DNA of 64,000 nt. Source: Streptomyces asoensis (GTDB lineage Bacteria; Actinomycetota; Actinomycetes; Streptomycetales; Streptomycetaceae). The notes below the pieces were generated by a model that made no database searches, was not told the DNA's origin, and was given only the letters and a program-made list of their open reading frames with translations. Location of the stretch: NCBI RefSeq assembly GCF_016860545.1, contig NZ_BNEB01000005.1:2356001-2420000 (forward strand), written 5' to 3'. Shown here one piece after another: positions 56,757 to 64,000 of the stretch (the stretch's first letter is position 1; every line of letters starts with the position of its first letter). Both the position numbers and the translations under genes were made by a program.

Positions 56757-58196
56757 CTACGCGTCCAACGAAGTCATCACATGCTTGATCCGCGTGTAGT
56801 CGTCGAACCCGTACCCCGAAAGGTCCTTGCCATAGCCGGACTTCTTGAACCCGCCGTGCGGCATCTCGGCGACGAGCGGGATGTGGGTGTTGATCCACAC
56901 GCACCCGAAGTCCAGCTTCTTGGACATCCGCATCGCGCGGCCGTGGTCCTTGGTCCACACCGAGGAGGCGAGGGCGTACTCGACGCCGTTGGCCCACTCC
57001 ACGGCCTGGTCCTCGTCGGTGAACGACTGGACGGTGATGACCGGTCCGAACACCTCGTTCTGGATGATCTCGTCGTCCTGCTTCAGCCCGGACACGACGG
57101 TCGCGGCGTAGAAGTAGCCCTTGTCGCCGACCCGCTGACCGCCCGCCTCGACCTTGGCGTGCGCGGGCAGGCGCTCGATGAAGCCGGTGACCTGCTGGAG
57201 CTGGTTGGGGTTGTTCAGCGGGCCGAAGAGCACGTCCTCGTCGTCCGGCTGCCCGGTCTTGGTCTCCGCCGCGGCCTTCGCGAGCGCGGCGACGAACTCG
57301 TCGTGGATGCCCTCCTGGACGAGGACACGGGTGGCCGCCGTGCAGTCCTGGCCGGCGTTGAAGAAGCCCGCCACGGAGATGTCCTCGACGGCCTTGGCGA
57401 TGTCGGTGTCCTCGAACACGACGACCGGCGCCTTGCCGCCCAGCTCCAGGTGGACCCGCTTGAGGTCCTTGGAGGCGGACTCGGCGACGGACATGCCCGC
57501 GCGCACGGAGCCGGTGATGGACGCCATCGCCGGGGTCGGGTGCTCCACCATCAGGCGGCCGGTGTCACGGTCGCCGGTGACGACGTTGAAGACGCCCTTG
57601 GGCAGGATCGAGCCGATGATCTCGGCGATCAGGACCGTGGAGGCAGGCGTGGTGTCGGACGGCTTGAGCACCACCGTGTTGCCGGCGGCGATCGCCGGGG
57701 CGAACTTCCACACGGCCATCATCATCGGGTAGTTCCACGGCGCGACCTGCGCGCAGACGCCGACCGGCTCACGGCGCACGATCGAGGTCATGCCGTCCAT
57801 GTACTCGCCGGCCGAGCGGCCTTCGAGCATCCGCGCCGCGCCCGCGAAGAAGCGGATCTGGTCGACCATCGGCGGGATCTCCTCGGAGCGGGTCAGCCCG
57901 ATGGGCTTGCCCGTGTTCTCCACCTCGGCCGCGATGAGCTCCTCGGCCCGCTCCTCGAACGCGTCCGCGATCTTCAGCAGGGCCTTCTGGCGCTCGGCGG
58001 GGGTCGTGTCCCGCCAGCCGGGGAACGCCTTGGCAGCGGCCGCCATGGCGGCGTCGACGTCGGCCTGGCCGGACAGCGGGGCGGTCGCGTACGCCTCGCC
58101 CGTCGCGGGGTTGACCACCTCGGTGGTCCGTCCGTCGGCGGCGTCCCGGAACTCACCGTCGATGTGATTGCGCAGACGACGCAGCTCGGTGCTCAC
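56757..58196 (-). CDS. Aminobutyraldehyde-type dehydrogenase (second copy)
   Basis: Aldehyde dehydrogenase of 479 aa with catalytic Cys285 in GQDCTAATR, Glu base in ELGGKAPV and GTG 58196 as start (GGAGGG 6 nt before). An ATG at 58223 lies on the wrong side of that ribosome site. It shares the GQDCTAATR signature with the dehydrogenase at 20905, so it also probably oxidises 4-aminobutanal or a gamma-glutamyl derivative. It is divergent from an AsnC-type regulator whose gene is followed by an aminotransferase, forming a second amine-degradation cluster. A promoter with good hexamers lies in the shared region. Confidence 0.9.
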   Translation of the reverse strand: MSTELRRLRNHIDGEFRDAADGRTTEVVNPATGEAYATAPLSGQADVDAAMAAAAKAFPGWRDTTPAERQKALLKIADAFEERAEELIAAEVENTGKPIGLTRSEEIPPMVDQIRFFAGAARMLEGRSAGEYMDGMTSIVRREPVGVCAQVAPWNYPMMMAVWKFAPAIAAGNTVVLKPSDTTPASTVLIAEIIGSILPKGVFNVVTGDRDTGRLMVEHPTPAMASITGSVRAGMSVAESASKDLKRVHLELGGKAPVVVFEDTDIAKAVEDISVAGFFNAGQDCTAATRVLVQEGIHDEFVAALAKAAAETKTGQPDDEDVLFGPLNNPNQLQQVTGFIERLPAHAKVEAGGQRVGDKGYFYAATVVSGLKQDDEIIQNEVFGPVITVQSFTDEDQAVEWANGVEYALASSVWTKDHGRAMRMSKKLDFGCVWINTHIPLVAEMPHGGFKKSGYGKDLSGYGFDDYTRIKHVMTSLDA

Positions 58197-58237
58197 TGCC
58201 GGCCCTCCAAGTTCGGTGTCCATTGACTGAGACACCC

Positions 58238-58265
58238 ACACTAATCGTTGCCCCGACGTTTTCAA
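58238..58265 (-). promoter_or_regulatory. Candidate promoter of the second aminobutyraldehyde dehydrogenase
   Basis: Minus strand: -35 TTGAAA (58260-58265), 16-bp spacer, -10 TAGTGT (58238-58243). Places the transcript start about 35 nt before GTG 58196. Confidence 0.5.
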
Positions 58266-58295
58266 CACCCCCGATCCCGCCAAGGCTGCGGATTC

Positions 58296-58312
58296 CGTAG
58301 ATCTCACATACG
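58296..58312. promoter_or_regulatory. Dyad in the dehydrogenase/AsnC divergent region
   Basis: CGTA-N9-TACG dyad in an AT-richer stretch between the divergent genes. Spacing and position suit an AsnC/Lrp-type autoregulatory site that could control both directions. Confidence 0.35.
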
Positions 58313-58360
58313 TAAACAACGAATTTCATCGCTGCGGCCTTGCGGAACTGTCGAGACGTC

Positions 58361-58879
58361 GTGCACAGTGAGGCCGTGGCCAGTCGAAGCGCAGAGCACA
58401 GGGACTCCCGCGAGTCCAGGAACGGCAGCACCCCTCACCTGGATGCCGTCAGCCTCGCCATCATCCAGCAGCTCCAGGAGGACGGCCGCCGGCCCTACGC
58501 CGCGATCGGCAAGGCCGTCGGCCTCTCCGAGGCGGCCGTGCGCCAGCGCGTCCAGAAGCTGCTCGACCAGGGCGTGATGCAGATCGTCGCCGTCACGGAC
58601 CCGCTCACCGTGGGTTTCCGCCGGCAGGCGATGGTCGGGATCAATGTCGAGGGTGACGTCGAATCCATCGCGGAAGCGCTGACCGACATGTCGGAAGTCG
58701 AGTACGTGGTGATGACCGCGGGCTCGTTCGACATCCTCGCCGAGATCGTCTGCGAGGACGACGACCACCTGCTGGACGTCATCAACAAGCGCATCCGTGC
58801 CCTGCCGGGCGTGCGTTCGACCGAGAGCTTCGTCTACCTGAAGCTGAAGAAGCAGACCTACATGTGGGGAACCCGATAA
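58361..58879 (+). CDS. Lrp/AsnC-family transcriptional regulator
   Basis: Regulator of about 172 aa. N-terminal helix-turn-helix (LDAVSLAIIQQLQEDGRRPYAAIGKAVGLSEAAVRQRVQKLL) and a C-terminal RAM ligand-binding domain (YVVMTAGSFDILAEIVCEDDDHLLDVI). GTG 58361 is the most likely start; GTG 58376 is an alternative. It is divergent from the aminobutyraldehyde dehydrogenase and 19 bp upstream of a class III aminotransferase, so it probably controls both in response to an amino acid or amine. Ends with TAA inside a 17-bp tandem duplication. Confidence 0.9.
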   Translation: MHSEAVASRSAEHRDSRESRNGSTPHLDAVSLAIIQQLQEDGRRPYAAIGKAVGLSEAAVRQRVQKLLDQGVMQIVAVTDPLTVGFRRQAMVGINVEGDVESIAEALTDMSEVEYVVMTAGSFDILAEIVCEDDDHLLDVINKRIRALPGVRSTESFVYLKLKKQTYMWGTR

Positions 58880-58904
58880 CCGTGAGGACCCGATAACCGT
58901 GAGC
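58871..58904. repeat. 17-bp tandem duplication across a stop/start junction
   Basis: ACCCGATAACCGTGAG(G/C) occurs twice in direct succession (58871-58887 and 58888-58904). Each copy carries the TAA stop and a GTG. The first GTG is followed by an in-frame stop after three sense codons, so only the second can start the aminotransferase. Confidence 0.8.
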
Positions 58905-60263
58905 ACCAAGGACCTCAGCCGCACCGCGTACGACCACCTGTGGATGCACTTCACCCGCATGTCCTCGTACGAGAACTCCCCGGTCCCGACCATCGTCCGG
59001 GGCGAGGGCACCTACATCTACGACGACAAGGGCCGGCGCTACCTCGACGGCCTCGCGGGTCTGTTCGTGGTCCAGGCCGGTCACGGCCGCACCGAGCTGG
59101 CCGAGACCGCCTTCAAGCAGGCGCAGGAGCTCGCGTTCTTCCCCGTGTGGTCCTACGCCCACCCCAAGGCCGTGGAGCTGGCGGAGCGCCTCGCCGACTA
59201 CGCGCCGGGCGACCTGAACAAGGTCTTCTTCACCACCGGCGGCGGCGAGGCCGTCGAGACCGCGTGGAAGCTCGCCAAGCAGTACTTCAAGCTCCAGGGC
59301 AAGCCGACCAAGTACAAGGTCATCTCCCGCGCGGTCGCCTACCACGGCACCCCGCAGGGCGCCCTGTCGATCACCGGTCTGCCCGCCCTCAAGGCCCCCT
59401 TCGAGCCGCTCGTCCCGGGCGCGCACAAGGTGCCGAACACCAACATCTACCGCGCCCCGATCTACGGCGACGACCCCGAGGCCTTCGGCCGCTGGGCCGC
59501 CGACCAGATCGAGCAGCAGATCCTGTTCGAGGGCCCGGAGACGGTCGCCGCGGTCTTCCTCGAGCCGGTCCAGAACGCGGGCGGCTGCTTCCCGCCCCCG
59601 CCCGGCTACTTCCAGCGGGTGCGCGAGATCTGCGACCAGTACGACGTGCTGCTCGTGTCGGACGAGGTCATCTGCGCCTTCGGCCGCCTGGGCACGATGT
59701 TCGCCTGTGACAAGTTCGGCTACGTCCCGGACATGATCACCTGCGCCAAGGGCATGACCTCGGGCTACTCCCCGATCGGCGCGTGCATCATCTCCGACCG
59801 GATCGCCGAGCCGTTCTACAAGGGTGACAACACCTTCCTGCACGGCTACACCTTCGGCGGCCACCCGGTGTCGGCCGCGGTGGGCGTCGCCAACCTCGAC
59901 CTGTTCGAGCGCGAGGGCCTCAACCAGCACGTGCTGGACAACGAGGGCGCGTTCCTCAAGACGCTCCAGAAGCTGCACGACCTCCCGATCGTCGGCGACG
60001 TCCGCGGCAACGGCTTCTTCTACGGCATCGAGCTGGTCAAGGACAAGGCGACCAAGGAGTCGTTCAACGACGAGGAGACCGAGCGCGTCCTGTACGGCTT
60101 CCTGTCCAAGGCCCTCTTCGACAACGGCCTGTACTGCCGTGCCGACGACCGCGGCGACCCGGTCGTGCAGCTCGCGCCGCCGCTGATCTCCAACCAGGAG
60201 ACGTTCGACGAGATCGAGCAGATCCTGCGCGCCACGCTCACGGAGGCGTGGACGAAGCTGTGA
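58899..60263 (+). CDS. Class III (omega) aminotransferase, probable polyamine/putrescine transaminase
   Basis: PLP-dependent aminotransferase of 454 aa. PLP-site motifs: FFTTGGGEAVETAWKLA, SDEVICAFGRLG and Schiff-base Lys284 in CAKGMTSGYSP, with the partner-subunit HGYTFGGHPV. The overall pattern (WMHFTRMSSYENSPVPTIVRGEG) matches omega-amino-acid:pyruvate or putrescine:pyruvate (SpuC-like) enzymes rather than GabT. It would convert putrescine, cadaverine or another amine to the aldehyde used by the dehydrogenase at 56757. GTG 58899 is the start, in the second half of a tandem duplication. No strong ribosome site, so it may rely on coupling to the AsnC gene. Confidence 0.88.
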   Translation: MSTKDLSRTAYDHLWMHFTRMSSYENSPVPTIVRGEGTYIYDDKGRRYLDGLAGLFVVQAGHGRTELAETAFKQAQELAFFPVWSYAHPKAVELAERLADYAPGDLNKVFFTTGGGEAVETAWKLAKQYFKLQGKPTKYKVISRAVAYHGTPQGALSITGLPALKAPFEPLVPGAHKVPNTNIYRAPIYGDDPEAFGRWAADQIEQQILFEGPETVAAVFLEPVQNAGGCFPPPPGYFQRVREICDQYDVLLVSDEVICAFGRLGTMFACDKFGYVPDMITCAKGMTSGYSPIGACIISDRIAEPFYKGDNTFLHGYTFGGHPVSAAVGVANLDLFEREGLNQHVLDNEGAFLKTLQKLHDLPIVGDVRGNGFFYGIELVKDKATKESFNDEETERVLYGFLSKALFDNGLYCRADDRGDPVVQLAPPLISNQETFDEIEQILRATLTEAWTKL

Positions 60264-60459
60264 CCGTCAGCCTGATCAGCTGATCAACACCGGCCCCGGT
60301 GTCGACCGTTCGAGTGAGAAACGGCGCCCCGGGGCCGTGTGCTGTCCGGGCTTCCCGTTCCGGCTGCCTAGCGTGCGAGTGACCGATCGGCCCCTGCCTT
60401 CGTTCCCCCGCACGGGGGATCGGCACGGGAACTACGGATCTGAACCGAGGTGTACGCCC
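60264..60459. other. Intergenic region with palindromes
   Basis: 196 bp. Contains the perfect palindrome TGATCAGCTGATCA (60273-60286) and just after it a GC hairpin ACACCGG/CCGGTGT (60287-60293 with 60296-60302). The two together probably end the aminotransferase transcript or mark a regulator site. AACCGAGG lies before ATG 60460. Confidence 0.5.
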
Positions 60460-61203
60460 ATGGAGGCCCCGCCGGACGACGACGTGCTGTGGGCACGCTC
60501 CCTGCATTTCACGCACCGCGACGGCTCACCGGCGCTCGGCGGTGTCTCGCTGGGCGTGCGGGAGGGCGAGATCCTCGCCGTCAGCGGGCCGCGCGGCAGC
60601 GGCAAGACGACCCTGCTGCGCTGTCTGTCCGGTCTGGTGCGCGCCCAGCGCGGCGAGGTCTGGTTCAACAGCGTGCCCGTGCACACGATGGGCCCGATGG
60701 CCCGTGAACGGCTGCGCCGCGACCGCTTCGGCTGGATCGACCCGGAACCCGTCCTCGTCCCGGAACTCAACGTCTGGGAGAACGCGGCCCTGCCCCTGAT
60801 GCTGCGCGGCACCGGCCGCCGCCGGGCCAAGGCCGCCGCGCTGGAGTGGCTGGAGCGCCTGGACATCGGCGAGAGGGCGCGCAGCCGTCCGCACGAACTC
60901 ACCCAGGCCGAGCGCCAGCGGGTGTGCATCGGCCGCGCGCTGGCCCCCGCGCCCTCGGTCCTCTTCGCCGACGAGCCGACGGCTCCCCTGCACCGCGCGG
61001 ACCGGGCCCACGTCCTGCGCACCCTGACCACCGCGGCCCGTTCCCACGGCATCACCGTGGTACTGGCCACCCATGACCCGGAGACCGCGGCTCTCGCCGA
61101 CCGCACCGTGCCACTGCTGGACGGCCGCCGGGTGAGGACGGTCCATCTGCCGCCGGTCACGGAACCGGAAGGCCGGGGGGCCGCGTGCTCGCTCTCCGTC
61201 TGA
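60460..61203 (+). CDS. ABC transporter ATP-binding protein (MacB/LolD type)
   Basis: ATPase of 247 aa belonging to the exporter or lipoprotein-release type. Walker A GPRGSGKTT near 46, Walker B VLFADEPT near 168, switch His in LATHDPET. The signature motif that is normally LSGGQ reads LTQAERQRV, and the D-loop is APLHRADR, both degenerate. Similar changes are known in actinobacterial MacB-like proteins, and ATP hydrolysis may still occur. The last 19 bp overlap the permease gene, so the two are translated together. Substrate unknown. Confidence 0.85.
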   Translation: MEAPPDDDVLWARSLHFTHRDGSPALGGVSLGVREGEILAVSGPRGSGKTTLLRCLSGLVRAQRGEVWFNSVPVHTMGPMARERLRRDRFGWIDPEPVLVPELNVWENAALPLMLRGTGRRRAKAAALEWLERLDIGERARSRPHELTQAERQRVCIGRALAPAPSVLFADEPTAPLHRADRAHVLRTLTTAARSHGITVVLATHDPETAALADRTVPLLDGRRVRTVHLPPVTEPEGRGAACSLSV

Positions 61204-62789
61204 CGCGCAGCGCCCGCCCCGCCGTACAGCTGCGCCGCCTCCTGGTGGCCACGGCCTCGGCGGGCACCGGCTTCCTCCTCCTGTGCACCCTCGGTCACGC
61301 CCTCACCCACCCCGACACCCCGGCCGCGTCCGTGCTCCGGCTCGCCTGGTGCGCGGTTCCGCTGGCCTCGACGGTCTACTTCGCGCTGGCGGTGGCCCGC
61401 ACCGACCCCGGGACCCGGCCGCGGCCGGGACTCGCGGCGATCGGCCTCGGCCCGGCCCGTCTGATGGCCGTCTCGGCGATGACGACGGCCCTGTCGACCC
61501 TGCTCGGCTCCATGCTGGCGCTGCTGGTCTTCCTCCATCTGCGCGGCGACCTCAGGGGCATGCCGTTCGACGGAGCGGCCGGCGACTTCCTCGCGGCGGG
61601 CCGGCCCCTCCCGCTGCCCGCTTCCCTGACCCTCCTGGCCCTGGTCCCGGTGACCTCGTCCCTCGCGGTGGCCCTGATGCTCCGCCCGCGCGACGCCCGG
61701 GTCGCGGCCCAGGCGGCCCCGCGGATGTTCGGCCGGTTCGGGGCGTACGGGAGGACGGCGCCGAGCGCCGGATTCGGGGAGTACGGCCGGTTCGGGGCGA
61801 GGTGGCCGAGCACCCGCCCGTCCCGTCCGGCGGCGGACGGCGATCCGGACGGGGCGGCCACGAGCGGCACCCGCCGGTCCCCCGCGGCCGGCGACGACGC
61901 CGCGGTCCCGGCCGCTCCCGCCCGGACGGCGGACGGCCGGCCCGCCCCCGCGTCCGCCGCGGACGGCCGTCCCGGCGAGGAGGTGACCGACCGGGCACCG
62001 GGCGGTGCCCCGTCGGCGCCGGACACCGGCGCCGTGTCGATCGCCCCCGGACCGGCGCCGGCCGACGGCGGCGCGCGGGCGGCGGACGGCTCCCCGCTGC
62101 TGTCGCTGACGGTGCACCCGGTCCCGGCCCCCGCGTCCCCGCTCGGCGACACCACCGGGGGGCCGGCGCCGCGGACGGGGCCGCCGCACCCCACCGCCCT
62201 GCCCTGGGGCATCGCCCTGCTCGCCGCCGGTCTGGCCGTGGAGGCGTACGCCAACCGCACCGCGCACCCCACCACCCTTCCGCTGCCCGGCGGCCTGCCC
62301 ACCGGACCCGCCGCGGTGCTCCTCGGCTGGACCCTGACCGCCGTGGGCCTCGCCCTGGCCGGTCCCGGCCTCACCCACCTCTGCGGCCGTCTGTTGCAGA
62401 CGGCCCGCCCCGGCGCCCTGCGCCTCCTCGCGGGCCGCGGGCTGATGCAGGAGGCGTCGCGCATCGGCCGGCCGCTGGGCGTGGTCTGCGCGGTGGCCTC
62501 CGGCGCCTACACGATGGCCGCACTGTACGACCCCGACGACCCGTCCTTCGGGCCGCTGACCACCCTCGGCGCGCTGGTCGTGGTGGGCTGCACCGTCGCC
62601 ACGTTGCTGACGGCGGCCGTGGAGGCGCGGCAGGTCCGCGCCGACACCACCGCCGCCCTGCTCCGCCTCGGCGCCCCCGCCAAGACGCTGCGCAGCGCGG
62701 CCGCCCTGCGCACGGGCGCGCTGCTGGCCCTCTTCGTCCCGCTCACCCTGATCGTCGCCGAACTGGCGGCCCTCCCCCTGATGCGCTGA
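61185..62789 (+). CDS. ABC transporter permease with long low-complexity loop
   Basis: Membrane partner of the preceding ATPase (534 aa, GTG 61185). Hydrophobic spans at about 20-40, 48-70, 90-115 and 140-165, then a 180-residue Ala/Pro/Gly/Asp-rich stretch (about 170-345) without membrane character. Further spans lie at about 345-365, 380-405, 440-460, 465-485 and 510-530. The long disordered loop is unlike ordinary FtsX/MacB permeases and may be an extracytoplasmic or cytoplasmic spacer unique to Streptomyces homologues. Together with the ATPase it forms an exporter of unknown cargo. Confidence 0.8.
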   Translation: MLALRLTRSARPAVQLRRLLVATASAGTGFLLLCTLGHALTHPDTPAASVLRLAWCAVPLASTVYFALAVARTDPGTRPRPGLAAIGLGPARLMAVSAMTTALSTLLGSMLALLVFLHLRGDLRGMPFDGAAGDFLAAGRPLPLPASLTLLALVPVTSSLAVALMLRPRDARVAAQAAPRMFGRFGAYGRTAPSAGFGEYGRFGARWPSTRPSRPAADGDPDGAATSGTRRSPAAGDDAAVPAAPARTADGRPAPASAADGRPGEEVTDRAPGGAPSAPDTGAVSIAPGPAPADGGARAADGSPLLSLTVHPVPAPASPLGDTTGGPAPRTGPPHPTALPWGIALLAAGLAVEAYANRTAHPTTLPLPGGLPTGPAAVLLGWTLTAVGLALAGPGLTHLCGRLLQTARPGALRLLAGRGLMQEASRIGRPLGVVCAVASGAYTMAALYDPDDPSFGPLTTLGALVVVGCTVATLLTAAVEARQVRADTTAALLRLGAPAKTLRSAAALRTGALLALFVPLTLIVAELAALPLMR

Positions 62790-62889
62790 ACGAAAAAAGA
62801 TCCCCGCCGGCCGATGAGTTCGCCGGGAGCCGCCGGTCTACCCCACCGAAAGCACCGCCCAGCGGCAAGAACCCCCAGGGAGCGACCAG

Positions 62890-63309
62890 ATGACCACCCC
62901 GGCCTACCAGCAGATGATCTTCGTGAACCTGCCCGTGAACGACCTCGACGCCTCGAAGAAGTTCTTCACGGAGCTCGGCTACACGATCAACCCGCAGTTC
63001 AGCGACGACAACGCGGCCTCCGTGGTGATCAGCGACACGATCGTGGCGATGCTGCTCACCAAGCCGTTCTACTCGACGTTCACCAAGAAGGAGATCGCGG
63101 ACGCCTCGAAGACCAGTGAGGTCCTGATCGCCCTGAGCGCCCCCAGCCGCGAGAAGGTCGACGAGCTGGTCGACCGGGCGCTCGCGCTGGGCGGTTCCCC
63201 GAGCGGCGAGACGCAGGACATGGGCTTCATGTACGGCCGTTCCTTCGACGACCTCGACGGCCACACCTGGGAGGTCGTGTGGATGGACCCGTCGGCCGTC
63301 CAGGGCTGA
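62890..63309 (+). CDS. VOC-family (glyoxalase/bleomycin-resistance-like) protein
   Basis: Small protein of 139 aa with the vicinal-oxygen-chelate fold: two beta-alpha-beta-beta-beta repeats (MIFVNLPVNDLDASKKFFTELGYTINPQF and the second half ending DDLDGHTWEVVWMDPSAV). It resembles the YkcA/PhnB-like lactoylglutathione-lyase-related group, and the exact metal ligands differ from true glyoxalase I. ATG 62890 follows CAGGGAGCGACC. Function in detail unknown; many such proteins are dioxygenase- or resistance-like. Confidence 0.88.
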   Translation: MTTPAYQQMIFVNLPVNDLDASKKFFTELGYTINPQFSDDNAASVVISDTIVAMLLTKPFYSTFTKKEIADASKTSEVLIALSAPSREKVDELVDRALALGGSPSGETQDMGFMYGRSFDDLDGHTWEVVWMDPSAVQG

Positions 63310-63344
63310 CCGGCCCGCCGGCAGACACTGCCTAGCATGGGCGG

Positions 63345-64000
63345 GTGCATCCGACGACACCCGCCCAGCCGTTCGACGGCTCCCACGATCGTGAGATCGA
63401 GTCCCTCGCCGAGTTCGACGAGGTGACCCGCGACCACGGCACGCTGTCCCACTTCCGCGTCCAGTCCGTCGACCTGACGGACCGTACGGACGTCCTCCTC
63501 GCCCTCGACACCTCGGCCGCCGTCTTCCTCGGCTGCCCGATGACACCGGAGGCGGCCGCCAAGGCCCGTGCCTCGGGCGCCCTGGTCTTCCCGCCCGTAC
63601 CGGGCCTGTCCTTCGACCCCTACCGCGGATTCGTCTACTCCCCCGAGGAGTTGTTCGCCTCCCTGGACGAGGGCTACGAGGCGACACCGGACGCCCGCAC
63701 CTACGCCTGGTTCCAGCGGACCAAGGCCGACGGCGACATCTTCGGCTCGATGCTCCGCTCCCTGCACGACGACGCCGTCAGCGACGCGCTGGACGAACTC
63801 CTCGCCGGACAGGACGTGGTGGGCGTCATGGGCGGTCACGCGATGGCCCGCGGCACGCAGGAGTACGCCGGCGCGGCCCGCCTCGGCCGTGAACTGGCCC
63901 GCACGGGGCTCACGGTGGCGACCGGGGGCGGCCCCGGCGCGATGGAGGCGGCGAACCTCGGCGCCTACGCCGCCCCCTTCGACGACGGCATGCTCGCCGG
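63345..64000 (+). CDS. LOG-family Rossmann protein, cut by the window edge
   Basis: Gene begins at GTG 63345 and runs open to the end of the window (at least 218 codons visible). The visible part ends in the LOG/lysine-decarboxylase-like nucleotide-binding region: VVGVMGGHAMARG, then GRELARTGLTVATGGGPGAMEAANLGA, the GGGPGxMEAAN motif that binds the nucleotide phosphate. The N-terminal 150 residues are an additional domain seen in longer Streptomyces members. Members cleave nucleoside monophosphates (cytokinin-activating type). TAGCAT ends 6 nt before the GTG, so the message may be leaderless. Confidence 0.82.
   Translation, partial: MHPTTPAQPFDGSHDREIESLAEFDEVTRDHGTLSHFRVQSVDLTDRTDVLLALDTSAAVFLGCPMTPEAAAKARASGALVFPPVPGLSFDPYRGFVYSPEELFASLDEGYEATPDARTYAWFQRTKADGDIFGSMLRSLHDDAVSDALDELLAGQDVVGVMGGHAMARGTQEYAGAARLGRELARTGLTVATGGGPGAMEAANLGAYAAPFDDGMLA

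Overview
The window is high-GC actinobacterial chromosome, almost certainly Streptomyces. The evidence is roughly 70+ % G+C with third-position bias, frequent GTG and TTG starts, Tat-type lipoprotein signals, PucR, ECF-sigma and class F sortase genes, and the intergenic repeat GGGGCGCGGGGAACTGCGC. I see no rRNA, tRNA, CRISPR array, integrase or intact transposase.

Region 1 (1-6040) is a sugar-uptake and hydrolysis locus. A lipoprotein binding protein and an LplB-type permease face away from a GH3 glycosidase. Two copies of the perfect palindrome TCGAAGCGCTTCGA (LacI-type) sit at the two promoters, and a 17-bp-stem bidirectional terminator closes the locus.

Region 2 (6095-22419) handles polyamine and GABA catabolism. 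It holds an aldehyde dehydrogenase, a PAP2 phosphatase, gabT, a membrane VirD4/TraD-like ATPase and a PucR regulator. A tightly coupled leftward operon then runs aldehyde dehydrogenase > potD > potA > potB > potC > FAD oxidoreductase, which is polyamine uptake plus gamma-glutamyl-polyamine-type oxidation.

Region 3 (22612-29952) carries housekeeping and accessory genes: a NADAR protein, a DUF4190 protein, an adenosine-deaminase-family enzyme (probably aminodeoxyfutalosine deaminase of menaquinone synthesis), a GDPD, a serine hydrolase, and a four-gene overlapping operon (wall-protein-like substrate > class F sortase > ECF sigma > membrane protein).

Region 4 (about 30000-55150) looks like an inserted stress island. 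Its core is an eight-gene leftward operon, dnaK > grpE > dnaJ (CbpA-like) > MerR/CbpM-like > clpB > thioredoxin > UBP-type zinc finger > cNMP-domain/thioredoxin-reductase-like fusion. Around it lie a GAF-PucR regulator, a succinate-semialdehyde-type dehydrogenase, a LysR/MFS pair, an aldo/keto reductase, a DUF1931 protein, a frameshifted PfpI/DJ-1 gene, a transposase scar, a UvrA paralogue without the UvrB-binding segment, a membrane protein and a FUSC transporter. The 10-mer TAGTTGNCAC occurs twice near each end in inward-facing orientation. From memory, the flanking genes form one block in S. coelicolor (about SCO5652-SCO5676), so the island would interrupt that block.

Region 5 (55189-64000) resumes the polyamine theme with an orphan PotD, an aldehyde dehydrogenase, an AsnC regulator and a class III aminotransferase. 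An ABC exporter-like pair, a VOC protein and a LOG-family gene cut by the window edge follow.
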